From assembly GCA_041619575.1 (NCBI GenBank), contig JBFKDP010000083.1:1-13408 (forward strand): a stretch of DNA of 13,408 nucleotides, written 5' to 3'. Positions 1 through 7,570 of this stretch are shown here, piece after piece. The notes beneath the pieces were generated by a model. It searched no databases, was not told where the DNA came from, and saw only the letters and a list, made by a program, of their open reading frames with translations. The translations under genes were made by a program, and so were the position numbers. The DNA comes from Litorivivens sp041619575. Its GTDB lineage: Bacteria; Pseudomonadota; Gammaproteobacteria; Pseudomonadales; Spongiibacteraceae. How positions within the stretch are numbered: position 1 is the first letter of the stretch; the number at the start of each line of letters is the position of its first letter.

Positions 1-5
1 CAAAG

Positions 6-1484
6 ATGCAAATCAGCCTGAAAGCTTCCGCCACACCGAGCCAACAAAAGTCTGCCTGCCTCATTCTGCTGCTGACCGCCGATGAGGCTGGCGGTAAAAC
101 AGCGCTCGCGGATGCAAGCCTGGCAAAGCTGATCGCAGACCTGAAAAAGCGCGGCGACTTCGAAGCAAAGACAGCACAAACCCTGCTGCTGCCCGTCTGC
201 AAAGAGATCAGCGCAGAGCGCCTGCTTTTGGTCGGGCTGGGGGACGCCGACGCCCTGAGTGACCGCGTATTGGACAAAGCGCTGAACGCTGCTTTCAAGA
301 GCCTGAAACAGCACGCCATTACCGAAGCCTGCCTGCATCCTTCAGGTAGCCTCGATGGCGCACTGGGTCTGGCACGGGTACTCAGTGGCACCGCACGTCT
401 GGCAGAAACTAACCAGTATCAATACACCTCCTCAATCAGCAAAAAGCCCGATCCCACCCTCAGGAAGCTGGCCATTCTGAGGGGCAATACAGCCGCCAAT
501 CGCGCCGCTGTAAAAGAAGGACAGGCTGTTGGCCGTGGCATCAACGTTGCCCGCCAGCTGGGCAATCTGCCCGGCAACTATTGCACCCCCAGTTTTCTCG
601 CCAAAGAAGCGAAGAGTCTGGGCCGAAAGCACGCCAAATTGAAGGTCACTGTGCTAGAAGAAAAGCAGATGCGCGAACTGGGCATGGGCTCACTGCTTTC
701 TGTCAGCGCTGGCAGCGACCAGCCCGCCAAGCTGATTGTCATGGAATACAGCGGTGGCAAAAAATCGGACAAGCCACAAGTGCTGGTTGGCAAAGGCATT
801 ACCTTTGATAGCGGCGGCATCAGCATCAAGCCTGGTGCTAAAATGGACGAGATGAAGTTTGACATGTGTGGTGCCGCCAGCGTGATGGGCACCATGAACT
901 CGGTCACCGAACTGGAACTGCCCATCAATGTGGTGGCCATTATCGCCGCTTCCGAAAACCTGCCCAGCGGCAGCGCCACCAAACCGGGCGATGTGGTAAC
1001 AAGCATGTCCGGCCAAACCATCGAAATTCTGAACACGGACGCCGAAGGTCGCCTGGTGCTCTGTGACGCACTGACCTACAGCGAACGCTTCAAACCTGCC
1101 GCCGTCATTGATATTGCCACCCTTACCGGTGCCTGCGTCGTCGCACTTGGCAGACACGCCAGTGGCCTCTACAGCAACGATGATGCCTTCGCCCAGCGCC
1201 TGCTGAATGCCGGCGAGAAAGCAGCTGACCGCGCATGGCACATGCCCTTGTGGGACGACTACCAGAATCAACTCGATACCCCGTTTGCGGATATTGCCAA
1301 CATCGGTGGCCCAGAAGCCGGCAGCGTGACAGCAGCCTGTTTCCTCTCACGCTTCACCAAGAATATGACCTGGGCCCACCTCGATATCGCGGGCACAGCC
1401 TGGTTGTCAGCTGGCCCCAAAGGTGCCACTGGTCGCCCCGTCGGGCTGCTCACACAGTATCTGATCGACTGTGCCGGCAACTAA
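6..1484 (+). CDS. pepA: Leucyl aminopeptidase (cytosol aminopeptidase, M17 family)
   Basis: This is a cytoplasmic two-metal exopeptidase that removes N-terminal residues such as leucine from peptides. In E. coli the same protein also binds DNA, as an accessory factor in Xer recombination and in carAB control; whether that holds here is unknown. The C-terminal catalytic domain carries the family signature NTDAEGRL at residues 343-350. By alignment in mind with E. coli PepA, metal ligands are K263, D268, D286, D345 and E347, and catalytic residues are K275 and R349. The 492-residue length is normal for the family, so the ATG at base 6 is likely the true start, although its ribosome binding site lies off the left edge. 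The stop codon is 7 bases before the holC ATG, consistent with co-transcription. Confidence 0.97.
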   Translation: MQISLKASATPSQQKSACLILLLTADEAGGKTALADASLAKLIADLKKRGDFEAKTAQTLLLPVCKEISAERLLLVGLGDADALSDRVLDKALNAAFKSLKQHAITEACLHPSGSLDGALGLARVLSGTARLAETNQYQYTSSISKKPDPTLRKLAILRGNTAANRAAVKEGQAVGRGINVARQLGNLPGNYCTPSFLAKEAKSLGRKHAKLKVTVLEEKQMRELGMGSLLSVSAGSDQPAKLIVMEYSGGKKSDKPQVLVGKGITFDSGGISIKPGAKMDEMKFDMCGAASVMGTMNSVTELELPINVVAIIAASENLPSGSATKPGDVVTSMSGQTIEILNTDAEGRLVLCDALTYSERFKPAAVIDIATLTGACVVALGRHASGLYSNDDAFAQRLLNAGEKAADRAWHMPLWDDYQNQLDTPFADIANIGGPEAGSVTAACFLSRFTKNMTWAHLDIAGTAWLSAGPKGATGRPVGLLTQYLIDCAGN

Positions 1485-1491
1485 GGCCGGC

Positions 1492-1914
1492 ATGACCAAC
1501 GTAGACTTCTACATACTGGACTCAGCCCAGCCCCTCGACGCACTGACTTACTGCTGCCGCCTGGCGGACAAAGCACTTAAGAAGGGGCTCCGCATCTATA
1601 TTCATTGCCAGTCGAGTGAACAGGCCAAGGAACTGGACGCACTGCTGTGGTCCTTCAGTCCTGACAGCTTTGTCCCTCACGCGCTAAAAGACGAGCAAAC
1701 CGCCGAGCGCATTGTCATCGGCTGCGATGGATCAGCGCCACAAGCTGACGAACTGCTGATCAACCTGGCAACGGAAATACCAGACTTTTTCAGCCGCTTT
1801 CAGCGAGTTGCCGAAATTGTCTGCCAGCATGACAGCTGGTTGCCACCCAGCCGTCAACGCTACCGCTTTTACAAAGATCGCGGCTACCCGCTGAAAACCC
1901 ACAAGATTTCCTGA
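1492..1914 (+). CDS. holC: DNA polymerase III chi subunit
   Basis: Chi is a small clamp-loader-associated subunit that, with psi, links the replicase to single-stranded DNA-binding protein. The 140-residue product begins MTNVDFYIL and continues through a stretch with LADKALKKGLRIYIHC, a pattern typical of the HolC fold near its N terminus. Its length matches the family. A GTG at 1471 would give seven extra residues but lies inside the end of pepA; the ATG at 1492 is preferred because it matches known HolC N termini and has purines (AAGG, 1483-1486) just upstream. The pepA-holC-valS order is conserved in gammaproteobacteria, which supports the call. Confidence 0.93.
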   Translation: MTNVDFYILDSAQPLDALTYCCRLADKALKKGLRIYIHCQSSEQAKELDALLWSFSPDSFVPHALKDEQTAERIVIGCDGSAPQADELLINLATEIPDFFSRFQRVAEIVCQHDSWLPPSRQRYRFYKDRGYPLKTHKIS

Positions 1915-1920
1915 ACTTCC

Positions 1921-1949
1921 CTAGCCGTATCAGGCATTTCCAGTATAAT
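1921..1949 (+). promoter_or_regulatory. Possible valS promoter
   Basis: A perfect TATAAT hexamer at 1944-1949 lies in the 126-base gap between holC and valS, about 90 bases before the valS ATG. No good -35 box sits at the expected distance (the hexamer 17 bases upstream is CTAGCC), so the site may need an activator, or the hexamer may be chance. If used, valS could be transcribed independently of pepA-holC. Confidence 0.35.
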
Positions 1950-2040
1950 AATTCGCCACTCGCGCGACCGACCGGTAGAACCGCCGAAACCAGTCTGCTG
2001 CACAACCCCATCGCCCTCTCTGTTGTAACGAATTGGATTT

Positions 2041-4908
2041 ATGGATAAGACATTTCAACCCGCGAAACTCGAAGCTCATTGGTACCAGCAATGGGAGGAA
2101 AAAGGCTATTTCCGCCCGTCCGGCAAGGGGGATTCCTACTGCATCATGATACCGCCGCCCAATGTCACGGGCAGCTTGCACATGGGGCACGCCTTTCAGG
2201 ACTCCATTATGGATGCGCTCACCCGCTACCAGCGCATGAAAGGACGCAACACACTCTGGCAGGTGGGTACCGATCACGCCGGCATCGCCACCCAGATGGT
2301 GGTTGAGCGCAAGCTGGCGGTCGAGGAAGAGAAAACCCGCCACGAGCTTGGTCGCGAAAAATTTCTTGAAAAAATCTGGGACTGGAAGGCCGAGTCCGGC
2401 GGCACGATTACTCGCCAGCTCAGACGCCTGGGCGCCTCAGTGGACTGGGATCATGAACGATTCACGATGGATGAAGGCTTCTACAAGGCTGTACAGGAAG
2501 TTTTTGTCCGCCTCTACGACGAAGAACTGATCTATCGTGGCAAGCGCCTGGTGAACTGGGACCCGAAACTGCACACCGCAATTTCCGACCTCGAAGTGGA
2601 AAACCACGACGAAAAAGGTCATATGTGGCATTTTCGCTACCCACTCGCTGATGGCGCCACCACCGCCGACGGCAAAGATTATCTGGTTGTTGCCACCACT
2701 CGACCCGAAACCGTGCTCGGCGATACCGCCGTAGCCGTAAACCCCAAAGATGAACGCTACCAGGCGCTGATCGGCAAATTTATCAATCTGCCGCTGGTTA
2801 ACCGCCGCATTCCGATCGTTGCTGACGACCACGTCGACAGAGACTTTGGCACGGGCTGCGTAAAAACAACCCCAGCTCACGATTTTAATGACTACGCCAT
2901 TGGTCAGCGCCATTCGTTGCCAATGATCAACGTGCTCACTGCCGACGCAGCCATTCGCGACATAGCGGAAGTGTTTAACAGCGATGGCTCCGACAACACC
3001 GACATTGACCCCGCACTTCCCGCCGAGTTTGTCGGCCTGGATCGTTACGACGCCCGCAAGGCCATTGTCGATGCGCTCGAAAAAGCCGCGCTGCTGGAAA
3101 AAATTGACGACCACGCCCTGAAAGTACCGCGCGGTGATCGCTCGGGCCTGGTTATAGAGCCCATGCTGACTGACCAGTGGTTTGTAGACGCCAAAACGCT
3201 TGCCAAGCCCGCCATTGAAGCGGTTGAAGACGGTCGCATTCAGTTTGTCCCCAAGCAGTACGAAAACATGTACTTCTCCTGGATGCGCGATATCCAGGAC
3301 TGGTGTATCTCACGCCAGCTCTGGTGGGGGCACCGGATTCCAGCCTGGTACGACGCTGACGGCAATATCTATGTCGCGCGCAGTGAAGCCGAAGCGCGCA
3401 GTAAATATCAACTTCCCGCTGATATTGAATTGCACCAGGACGAAGACGTTCTCGACACCTGGTTCAGCTCTGCCCTGTGGACATTTGGCACGCTTGGCTG
3501 GCCCGAGAATACGGAGCGACTGAAAACCTTCCACCCCACAGACGTGCTGGTTACCGGCTTCGACATTATTTTCTTCTGGGTTGCGCGCATGGCCATGATG
3601 ACCATGCACTTTATGAAGGATGAAAACGGCGAAGCTCAGGTGCCTTTTAAAACGGTTTATGTAACCGGCCTTATACGCGACGAAAGTGACCAGAAAATGT
3701 CAAAGTCCAAAGGCAATGTGCTGGACCCGCTGGACATGATTGATGGCATTGAACTGGACCATCTGGTCGAAAAGCGCACCGGCAACATGATGCAACCCCA
3801 GCTCGCGGAAAAGATAGGAAAACGCACTCGCAAGGCATTTCCAGAAGGCATCAGCGCCCACGGCACCGATGCACTGCGCTTCACCCTCTACTCACTGGCA
3901 TCGACTGGCCGCGATATCAACTGGGACATGAAAAGGCTCGAAGGGTATCGCAACTTCTGCAACAAACTGTGGAACGCAGCGCGCTATGTGCTGATGAATA
4001 CCGAGGGCGAAGACTGTGGCACTGAGGGCGGCGATGTCGCACTGAGCCTCGCCGATCGCTGGATTATTTCGCGCCTGCAGGACACGGAAGCCGCGGTCGA
4101 AAAAGCGCTCGGCCAATACCGCTTCGACCTTGCCTCCCAGGCGATTTATGAATTCGTTTGGAATGAATACTGCGACTGGTATCTCGAATTGTCCAAACCC
4201 GTGCTGTGGAACGATAACGCGCAAGCGGATGCCAAGCGCGGCACCCGCCGCACACTGATCCGCGTACTCGAAGCCACATTGCGTCTGGCACACCCTTTTA
4301 TGCCTTTTATCACCGAAGAAATTTGGCAGCGGGTCGCACCCATTGCCGGCACAGCAAAGAATGACGGCAGCGACACCATCATGCTGCAGCCCTACCCGGA
4401 AGCCGATATGAGCAAGCGCGACGACGCTGCCGTGGCCGATACCGAATGGCTGAAGCAAGTCATTGTGGCCGTGCGCACCATTCGCGGTGAGATGAATATC
4501 TCTCCGGGCAAGCAAATCCCCTTGATCTTTAATAATTGTTCGGACATCGACACGCGCCGCATCGAAGAGAACAGCCAGTTTCTGACCACCCTCGCCAAAC
4601 TTGAAAGCCTGAAGGTGCAGGCACCCGGTTCCGAACCACCAATGTCGGCAACGCAGCTGGTGGGCGAGATGGAAGTGCTGGTTCCCATGGCTGGCCTGAT
4701 CGATAAAGCAGCCGAACTCGGACGCCTGCAAAAGGAAATTGGTCGCCTAGAGAAAGAGGTCAAGCGCCTGGCAGGAAAACTGGGCAACGACGGGTTTATC
4801 AGCAAGGCTCCTGAAGACGTTGTTGCCAAAGAGCGCGAAAAACTCGCCAGTCAGGAACACTCGCTGGGCAAGATGCGCGAGCAGTACGACAGCATCGCTG
4901 CCTTGTAA
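2041..4908 (+). CDS. valS: Valyl-tRNA synthetase
   Basis: This cytoplasmic class I synthetase charges tRNA-Val and hydrolyses misactivated threonine. The 955-residue protein has the class I HIGH motif as HMGH at residues 47-50 and the KMSKS loop at 552-556. Between them is the CP1 editing insertion with TTRPET at about 219-224. The WCISRQLWWGHRIPAW segment (around residues 421-436) is characteristic of Val/Ile/Leu synthetases. A helical anticodon-binding domain follows, and the last 65 or so residues, rich in Lys and Glu, form the ValS-type C-terminal coiled coil. Length is normal for bacterial ValS. The Shine-Dalgarno is weak (GGA about five bases before the ATG). It is the third gene of the conserved pepA-holC-valS cluster. 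No clear hairpin terminator follows; a T7 run at 4966-4972 lacks a stem. Confidence 0.98.
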   Translation: MDKTFQPAKLEAHWYQQWEEKGYFRPSGKGDSYCIMIPPPNVTGSLHMGHAFQDSIMDALTRYQRMKGRNTLWQVGTDHAGIATQMVVERKLAVEEEKTRHELGREKFLEKIWDWKAESGGTITRQLRRLGASVDWDHERFTMDEGFYKAVQEVFVRLYDEELIYRGKRLVNWDPKLHTAISDLEVENHDEKGHMWHFRYPLADGATTADGKDYLVVATTRPETVLGDTAVAVNPKDERYQALIGKFINLPLVNRRIPIVADDHVDRDFGTGCVKTTPAHDFNDYAIGQRHSLPMINVLTADAAIRDIAEVFNSDGSDNTDIDPALPAEFVGLDRYDARKAIVDALEKAALLEKIDDHALKVPRGDRSGLVIEPMLTDQWFVDAKTLAKPAIEAVEDGRIQFVPKQYENMYFSWMRDIQDWCISRQLWWGHRIPAWYDADGNIYVARSEAEARSKYQLPADIELHQDEDVLDTWFSSALWTFGTLGWPENTERLKTFHPTDVLVTGFDIIFFWVARMAMMTMHFMKDENGEAQVPFKTVYVTGLIRDESDQKMSKSKGNVLDPLDMIDGIELDHLVEKRTGNMMQPQLAEKIGKRTRKAFPEGISAHGTDALRFTLYSLASTGRDINWDMKRLEGYRNFCNKLWNAARYVLMNTEGEDCGTEGGDVALSLADRWIISRLQDTEAAVEKALGQYRFDLASQAIYEFVWNEYCDWYLELSKPVLWNDNAQADAKRGTRRTLIRVLEATLRLAHPFMPFITEEIWQRVAPIAGTAKNDGSDTIMLQPYPEADMSKRDDAAVADTEWLKQVIVAVRTIRGEMNISPGKQIPLIFNNCSDIDTRRIEENSQFLTTLAKLESLKVQAPGSEPPMSATQLVGEMEVLVPMAGLIDKAAELGRLQKEIGRLEKEVKRLAGKLGNDGFISKAPEDVVAKEREKLASQEHSLGKMREQYDSIAAL

Positions 4909-4976
4909 CGGGTTGCGCTCCTCACTACGTAAGGCTACACCCCCCTAACCCATTACTGTGCATAGTTTTTTTGCGC

Positions 4977-5005
4977 TGGACAGTCTGGAAGGGGGGCTAT
5001 AGTAT
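4977..5005 (+). promoter_or_regulatory. Likely promoter of the cold-shock gene
   Basis: A -35-like TGGACA at 4977-4982 is followed, after 17 bases, by TAGTAT at 5000-5005. Overlapping TATAGT (4998-5003) and TATAAA (5003-5008) make the exact -10 uncertain. Transcription would start near 5012, leaving a leader of about 175 nt before the ATG at 5187, similar in size to the long leader of E. coli cspA. The assignment is by eye only. Confidence 0.5.
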
Positions 5006-5011
5006 AAATTG

Positions 5012-5186
5012 CAACAAGGTCGTTAGTCAGTTGCATCGTGACCCTTAATAACAATAAAAGTGACGTCGTGCCCGGTCGGGCCTACCCGACAACCGGGTCT
5101 GTCTGCTCTCGCAAACCCACCCTCGCAAGACTGCGCCTGAATTTATTTGGCTGCCCGGTCGAGCTTCTGCCATCTGGAGAAACACC
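5012..5186 (+). promoter_or_regulatory. Long structured 5' leader of the cold-shock gene
   Basis: The leader holds a strong hairpin at 5071-5097: an outer stem CCCGG (5071-5075) with CCGGG (5093-5097), an inner stem TCGGG (5076-5080) with CCCGA (5085-5089), loop CCTA, and a three-base bulge. The decamer TGCCCGGTCG at 5069-5078 is repeated exactly at 5152-5161, nearer the ribosome binding site (GGAGA, 5176-5180). CCGGG at 5093-5097 could therefore pair with either copy. A TGACGT at 5061-5066 resembles the start of the E. coli cold box. Long leaders that refold on cooling are known for cspA-type genes; that this one switches is inference. Confidence 0.5.
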
Positions 5187-5411
5187 ATGAGCACCCGCAT
5201 ATCCGGAACTGTTAAATGGTTTAACAACGCCAAGGGCTTTGGCTTTATCACTCAGGAACAGGGCGATGACGTTTTTGTACATTTTCGCTCAATCCGCGGC
5301 GATGGCTACAAAACCCTTGAAGAAGGTCAGACTGTTGAGTTCAACCTCGTTGAAGGACCCAAAGGCCTTCAAGCGGAAGATGTGGTTAAAATGATCGAAA
5401 GGGTTGAGTAG
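5187..5411 (+). CDS. CspA-family cold-shock protein
   Basis: This is a 74-residue single cold-shock domain, a five-strand OB fold that binds single-stranded RNA and DNA and acts as an RNA chaperone in the cytoplasm. The RNP1 motif is KGFGFI (residues 16-21) and RNP2 is VFVHF (29-33); the N-terminal GTVKWFN is also classic. Length is typical of the family. The start is supported by GGAGA six bases upstream. The gene follows valS by 278 bases and has its own promoter candidate and a long leader, so it is probably monocistronic and post-transcriptionally controlled. Members of this family serve in cold shock, stationary phase or constitutively; the sequence alone does not say which. A close paralogous domain occurs in the gene at 6538. 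Confidence 0.95.
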   Translation: MSTRISGTVKWFNNAKGFGFITQEQGDDVFVHFRSIRGDGYKTLEEGQTVEFNLVEGPKGLQAEDVVKMIERVE

Positions 5412-5549
5412 CGCTCACCAAAACAGGCAAGCAGGGCGTTTTGCTCGAGCAGCACGGCTCGCATCGCACGCTTCTCGTCATCATAACCAATTCCCCCCAA
5501 ATGGCTCGCGCTCGCCGCGGCCATCCTTGATGAAATTCCAGAGGTAGCC

Positions 5550-6380
5550 ATGTCAAAACTTGCAATCGTTACCGGCTGCGGCACCGGCCTGGGTGCAGCA
5601 ATGGCCGAAGCCCTGCTGAATCGAGACTGGCATGTTATTGCTACATCCCGCCAGCCGGAGAAACTGACTCTCAAGCACCCGAAGCTGACGGCGGCCTTTC
5701 TCGACCTGTCGGCACCTGATACCTTTGCCGAGGTCGCTGAACAGTGGCGCAAGGTCCACGGCCCGGCCTCGCTAGTGATCAATAACGCCGGTTACGGCCA
5801 GATGGGGCCCATTGGCGAGATTCCCTGGCAAGCCATGCAAGCGCAACTAAATATCAATGTTGTCGCCCCATTGGCGCTGGCTCAGGCGCTATTGCCGCAG
5901 CTGATTGAGACCCAGGGCACCGTGGTCAATATCGGCAGTGTGTCCGCGCACCTGACAACACCCTTTGCCGGTGCCTACTGCGCCTCAAAAAGCGCACTGC
6001 ACAGTCTGAATGACGCCATGCGCTGCGAGCTGGAGCCACTGGGCGTTCGGGTGCAGTGTGTCATGGCTGGCGGCATTCGCAGTAACTTCGGCGACACTGC
6101 GCAGGCAGAACTGGCCAAGGTCTTCCCTGAGAATTCGCGCTATCACGGTATTCTCGCGCACATACGGGAGCGAGCGGGCTTATCCCAGAAAAACGGCAGC
6201 CCGGCTCATGAAGTCGCAGAGCACATTGTGAAAACGGCGACCGAACGCCCGGAACGACCCTACGTCACAGTGGCGGCGGGCGCCCGCAAGCTCTACCTGA
6301 CGAGCCTGCTACCCCATCGCACCCTTGACAGGATCATGCAAAAGCGATTTGGCCTCACCAAGCTTCGCCGCCAGCGTTGA
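5550..6380 (+). CDS. Short-chain dehydrogenase/reductase (classical SDR)
   Basis: This is an NAD(P)-dependent oxidoreductase of 276 residues with a Rossmann fold. The cofactor-binding glycine motif is GCGTGLG at residues 9-15, and NNAG at 78-81 stabilises the central sheet. The catalytic set is N103, S130 (or the nearby S132), Y143 and K147 in the YCASK motif. The C-terminal part (about 240-276) is basic and may pack on a membrane or partner. The start is supported by AGAGG about six bases before the ATG. Substrate cannot be read from sequence; relatives act on fatty acyl, steroid-like or polyol substrates. It lies alone between two cold-shock genes with no enzyme partner nearby, so no pathway is implied. 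Confidence 0.93.
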   Translation: MSKLAIVTGCGTGLGAAMAEALLNRDWHVIATSRQPEKLTLKHPKLTAAFLDLSAPDTFAEVAEQWRKVHGPASLVINNAGYGQMGPIGEIPWQAMQAQLNINVVAPLALAQALLPQLIETQGTVVNIGSVSAHLTTPFAGAYCASKSALHSLNDAMRCELEPLGVRVQCVMAGGIRSNFGDTAQAELAKVFPENSRYHGILAHIRERAGLSQKNGSPAHEVAEHIVKTATERPERPYVTVAAGARKLYLTSLLPHRTLDRIMQKRFGLTKLRRQR

Positions 6381-6537
6381 AACCCTTTGGCGACCGCGCG
6401 GATGCACTCCTAAGAGGCACTTACTGACTTCGGGTTAGAGACTGGGGCGCTGACGTGGTAAACTTCTGCGCCGCGCGTCCAGCAGCCACCAGTCCGGCGC
6501 GCCAATATCATGAATTTAAAAGAGTTTAGAAATCGTT

Positions 6538-6939
6538 ATGGTGTTTTTAGTCAAACTTATTGCCGCCCTCTTACTCGCGGCAATCGCCACCCTTATCACC
6601 CAAATCAGCTCAGATGGCGCCCTTTTCAGCGCTGCCAGCCTTAGCTCACTGCTCGGCTTTTTCCTGGTCAGCCTTGCCTCGTTCCTGTTCAGCCCCTGGC
6701 TGCCCGTTGCCGTCGAAAAGCTCACCCCCCAGCGCGAAACTGGCACGGTAAAATGGTTTAACGCCAACAAGGGTTATGGTTTTATCACTCGCGCCAATGG
6801 TGAAGATGTATTTGTACATTTTCGCTCGATACGTGGCAAAGGACGGCGTAGCCTGACAGAGGGTGAAAGCGTGCAATTTGTGTTAGCACAGGGCGACAAG
6901 GGTGCCCAGGCAGAGGATGTACGGACAGCCAGCAGCTAA
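6538..6939 (+). CDS. Membrane-anchored cold-shock domain protein
   Basis: This 133-residue protein joins two predicted membrane helices (about residues 2-22 and 34-55) to a complete C-terminal cold-shock domain (about 67-129). The domain keeps RNP1 as KGYGFI (78-83) and RNP2 as VFVHF (91-95), so nucleic acid binding is likely retained. The hairpin-like pair of helices separated by about a dozen residues would place the domain in the cytoplasm if both ends face inward; topology is inferred. The domain is very similar to the CspA-type protein at 5187, suggesting duplication and fusion. The ATG at 6538 has only a weak upstream purine stretch (AAAAGAG). A possible role is tethering mRNA at the membrane; this is speculation. 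Confidence 0.85.
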   Translation: MVFLVKLIAALLLAAIATLITQISSDGALFSAASLSSLLGFFLVSLASFLFSPWLPVAVEKLTPQRETGTVKWFNANKGYGFITRANGEDVFVHFRSIRGKGRRSLTEGESVQFVLAQGDKGAQAEDVRTASS

Positions 6940-6959
6940 AGCGGCAGCAAGTCCACCCC

Positions 6960-7172
6960 CTAATAGTGGGGTGGGCGTTGCTCTGCTGGACTGAATTGCT
7001 CATCCCCGGAACGTAATTCCTGTATGGAATTATTCAACTGCTTGATCAACAGCTCCAGCCGCTCAATCTGTTGCCCCTGCACGATCACCGTCTGATTGAG
7101 ACTGTTGATCATGTCTTCCTGAAAGGCGTAGCGTGTCTGCAGATCCTGCAGCTGTTCTTCAAGTTCTGCCAT
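6960..7172 (-). CDS. slyX: SlyX family protein
   Basis: This is a 70-residue, strongly helical, Glu/Gln/Leu-rich protein that matches SlyX in length and pattern: a coiled-coil N-terminal part with heptad hydrophobics (LEEQLQDLQTRYAFQEDMI, then LNQTVIVQGQQIERLE) and a short polar tail ending PPHY, the usual SlyX terminus. The molecular function of SlyX is unknown; in enterics it lies near slyD. The start has a good Shine-Dalgarno, CAGGAG, seven bases upstream on the minus strand. It is convergent with the membrane cold-shock gene (20 bases between stops) and divergent from the SUI1 gene, sharing a 54-base intergenic region with it. Confidence 0.92.
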   Translation of the reverse strand: MAELEEQLQDLQTRYAFQEDMINSLNQTVIVQGQQIERLELLIKQLNNSIQELRSGDEQFSPAEQRPPHY

Positions 7173-7226
7173 GACTAGCTCCTGTTACAGCAAAAAGGCG
7201 CCCATTATACGGCTAAAGGGGGCATT

Positions 7227-7568
7227 GTGAGTCGAGTATATTCCACGGATGCAGGGCGTATCTGTCCTGATTGCAACGAACCAGTGGCTAAGTGCCTCTG
7301 CAAACAGGCCAGTATCGCTCCCGCCGGCGACGGCATTGTGCGAATCAGCCGAGAGACCAAAGGCCGCAAGGGCAAAGGTGTCACCTTGGTAAAGGGAATC
7401 CCCCTGGCGGGCAATGAGCTGAAAGGTCTGGCCAAGCAGCTCAAACAACAGCTTTCGACCGGCGGCGCCGTAAAAGAGGGTGTGCTCGAATTTCAGGGTG
7501 ACCAGCGCAACGCTGTCAAAGCCTTGCTGGAAAAAGCAGGCTACTCAGTAAAATTGTCGGGCGGCTAG
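7227..7568 (+). CDS. SUI1/YciH-family translation factor
   Basis: This 113-residue protein belongs to the SUI1 family (eIF1-like; YciH in bacteria), which binds the 30S subunit and can influence initiation fidelity; in E. coli YciH is non-essential. The SUI1 domain covers about residues 35-111, with the characteristic ETKGRKGKGVTLVKG and GGAVKEGVLEFQGDQR segments. The N terminus has four cysteines, C13 and C16 (CPDC) and C23 and C25 (CLC), that could form a small zinc knuckle; E. coli YciH lacks them. The start is a GTG at 7227, supported by AAGGGGG at 7216-7222. Its stop lies only two bases from the stop of the convergent membrane gene. Confidence 0.93.
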   Translation: MSRVYSTDAGRICPDCNEPVAKCLCKQASIAPAGDGIVRISRETKGRKGKGVTLVKGIPLAGNELKGLAKQLKQQLSTGGAVKEGVLEFQGDQRNAVKALLEKAGYSVKLSGG

Positions 7569-7570
7569 GC

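Noticed and set aside
3892..4731. A 279-residue minus-strand ORF inside valS.
   Set aside because: It is a shadow of the strongly biased valS codon use; the sense product is a complete valyl-tRNA synthetase.
4965..4972. A T run after valS taken as an intrinsic terminator.
   Set aside because: No stable hairpin precedes it; it is more likely part of the promoter region of the cold-shock gene.
5442..5461. Palindrome TGCTCGAGCA and a nearby CGAGC/GCTCG stem after the cold-shock gene as a terminator.
   Set aside because: No T run follows and the two structures compete; I cannot support a terminator or an operator from this alone.
5369..5782. A 137-residue minus-strand ORF antisense to the end of the cold-shock gene and the start of the dehydrogenase.
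   Set aside because: It overlaps two confidently assigned genes in antisense, lacks a recognisable domain and has no convincing ribosome binding site. Short stretches over the intergenic part look protein-like, but not enough to support a gene.
6404..6413. A second copy of the core-like word CTCCTAAG downstream of the dehydrogenase.
   Set aside because: The match is only eight bases, with no tRNA context and no element boundary on either side; chance is the simpler explanation.
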